33,796 nt of DNA from Proteiniphilum sp. UBA1403 (GTDB lineage: Bacteria; Bacteroidota; Bacteroidia; Bacteroidales; Dysgonomonadaceae), in the NCBI GenBank assembly GCA_002305715.1, contig DBQD01000014.1, positions 40,517 to 74,312 of the forward strand, written 5' to 3'. Position 1 is the first letter of the stretch. Every line of letters starts with the position of its first letter. Below are positions 32,570 to 33,796 of this stretch, piece by piece. The notes under the pieces are model-generated. The model was not told where the DNA came from and searched no databases. It saw nothing but the letters and a program-made list of their open reading frames with translations. The position numbers and the translations under genes were made by a program.

Positions 32570-33796
32570 TTATTTTCCTTTTACAATCTTCTTAATTTCG
32601 TTTAGCTTATTGAGGGCATCCATTGGAGTCAGGTTGTTGATATCGATGTTCAGTATCTCATCCCGCACCTGACTGAGGATTGGATCATCGAGCTGAAAGA
32701 AGCTGAGTTGATACCCCTCACGTTTTTCAATGAAGTCGTTAATGGGTTTATTAATACCCTCTTTACGGTTATTCGACTCCATTGCCGCAAGGATTGCATC
32801 GGCCCTTTTGGTGATGCTCTGAGGCATTCCTGCCATTCTGGCCACATGAATACCAAAGCTGTGTTCACTTCCACCCGGAGTAAGTTTGCGCAAGAAGATT
32901 ACCTTGTTTTTGACTTCCTTTACCGATACGTTGTAGTTTTTAATCCGTTTGAACGACTTCTCCATTTCGTTCAACTCGTGGTAGTGTGTAGCAAAAAGTG
33001 TTTTTGCCCGCAATTTCGGATGCTCGTGAATATATTCCACAATTGCCCACGCAATGGATATGCCATCGTACGTACTGGTTCCTCTTCCCAATTCATCAAA
33101 CAGAACCAAGCTGCGATCCGACAAGTTGTTGAGAATGTTGGCTGCTTCGTTCATTTCCACCATGAAGGTAGATTCACCCTGCGAAATGTTATCCGATGCC
33201 CCCACTCGGGTGAAGATTTTGTCTACCAGGCCAATCTTTGCCGCGTCGGCCGGAACAAAGCAACCTATTTGGGCCATGAGCGTGATCAATGCTGTTTGTC
33301 TGAGTAGAGCCGACTTACCGGCCATGTTGGGTCCGGTAATGATGATGATTTGTTGCGTGTTGTTATCGAGGTAGACATCGTTCGCAATATAGGGTTGGTC
33401 GGGAGGTAGCTGGCGTTCAATAACCGGATGGCGACCATTTTTTATGTCGATGACATCGTCATTGTTGACGTCAGGACGAATATAGTTGTATTGTTGTGCT
33501 ATTTGAGCAAAAGAGAGTAGGCAGTCTGCCTGTGCAATGATGGCCGCATTCACCTGTATTGCCGGGATGAATTTCATCAAACTTTGCACCAGTGCCACAT
33601 ATATTGAATCCTCCAGGGCGACTATTTTCTCTTCGGCACCCAAAATTTTCTCTTCATATTCTTTCAGTTCCTGGGTAATGTAGCGCTCAGCATTCACCAG
33701 AGTCTGCTTGCGTGTCCATTCGGGTGGGACCTTATCTTTGTGCGTATTTCGCACCTCAATATAATAGCCAAACACGTTGTTGTATGCCACTTTCAA
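32570..33796 (-). CDS. mutS: DNA mismatch repair protein MutS, C-terminal half (5' end outside the window)
   Basis: The reading frame runs off the right edge of the window, so only the last 408 codons are seen; MutS is usually 850-900 residues. The visible part starts in the lever/clamp region (KVAYNNVFGYYIEV), continues through the clamp helices and includes the ABC-type ATPase. Walker A is GPNMAGKS (155-162 of the visible part), Walker B is VLFDELGRGTSTYDG and the switch region is ATHYHEL. A helical C-terminal dimerisation tail follows. The first visible codon is TTG for an internal leucine, not a start. It probably shares a transcript with tdk. Confidence 0.96.
   Translation of the reverse strand: MKVAYNNVFGYYIEVRNTHKDKVPPEWTRKQTLVNAERYITQELKEYEEKILGAEEKIVALEDSIYVALVQSLMKFIPAIQVNAAIIAQADCLLSFAQIAQQYNYIRPDVNNDDVIDIKNGRHPVIERQLPPDQPYIANDVYLDNNTQQIIIITGPNMAGKSALLRQTALITLMAQIGCFVPADAAKIGLVDKIFTRVGASDNISQGESTFMVEMNEAANILNNLSDRSLVLFDELGRGTSTYDGISIAWAIVEYIHEHPKLRAKTLFATHYHELNEMEKSFKRIKNYNVSVKEVKNKVIFLRKLTPGGSEHSFGIHVARMAGMPQSITKRADAILAAMESNNRKEGINKPINDFIEKREGYQLSFFQLDDPILSQVRDEILNIDINNLTPMDALNKLNEIKKIVKGK

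Noticed and set aside
32708..33307. A 199-codon plus-strand frame inside mutS
   Set aside because: It is antisense to the highly conserved MutS ATPase; no start signal or motif supports it.

Overview
The window reads as a chromosomal housekeeping segment from a member of the Bacteroidetes, most likely order Bacteroidales. The evidence is: TAnnTTTG-type -7 promoter elements with little Shine-Dalgarno signal; a 576-residue LysRS with a C-terminal extension; a PPi-dependent phosphofructokinase; an amino-sugar-kinase/RapZ C-terminal fusion protein; an LptC lipoprotein and a SurA/PpiD-type foldase in one cluster; and many Sec or lipoprotein signal peptides ending in AQ or SSC. A Dysgonomonadaceae/Porphyromonadaceae-like source is a guess. 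I see no rRNA, tRNA, CRISPR array, prophage or insertion sequence.

Layout. Positions 1-792 (+) hold the 3' end of a biotin-dependent carboxyltransferase gene (pyruvate carboxylase B / oxaloacetate decarboxylase alpha type), closed by a strong terminator. An unassigned 200-base spacer with short repeats follows. From 10948 down to 1063 (-) lie eight genes in one direction: lysS, gpsA, pgi, a HAD phosphatase/phosphomutase, an exported peptide-deformylase homologue, nadE, an AmgK-like kinase fused to a RapZ C-terminal domain, and a MurU-like nucleotidyltransferase. The last two overlap by four bases and look like a cell-wall amino-sugar salvage pair. An internal hairpin after pgi and a promoter-like element before the deformylase suggest more than one transcription unit.

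From 11270 to 22680 (+) come dapA, an M13 metallopeptidase lipoprotein, ribE with a nitroreductase, then an envelope block: an outer-membrane barrel protein, a TPR protein, LptC, a CNNM/CorC-family membrane protein and a PpiD-like foldase. pfp follows on the minus strand (22865-24529), insulated by two back-to-back terminators. The 2-oxoglutarate dehydrogenase E1 and E2 genes sit at 24670-28839 (+). The right end (-) has mutS (5' end outside the window), tdk, a small beta-barrel gene and a pcrA/uvrD helicase gene.

I found no clearly new multi-gene system. The observations most worth a second look are: (1) a strong intrinsic terminator lying inside the signal-peptide codons of lptC, whose start is not ATG; (2) the AmgK-like kinase/RapZ-C fusion coupled to a MurU-like enzyme, which suggests an amino-sugar kinase with a built-in GlcN6P-sensing domain; (3) a catalytically complete peptide deformylase homologue with an export signal; and (4) a helicase promoter squeezed between a terminator and the start codon, predicting an almost leaderless mRNA.
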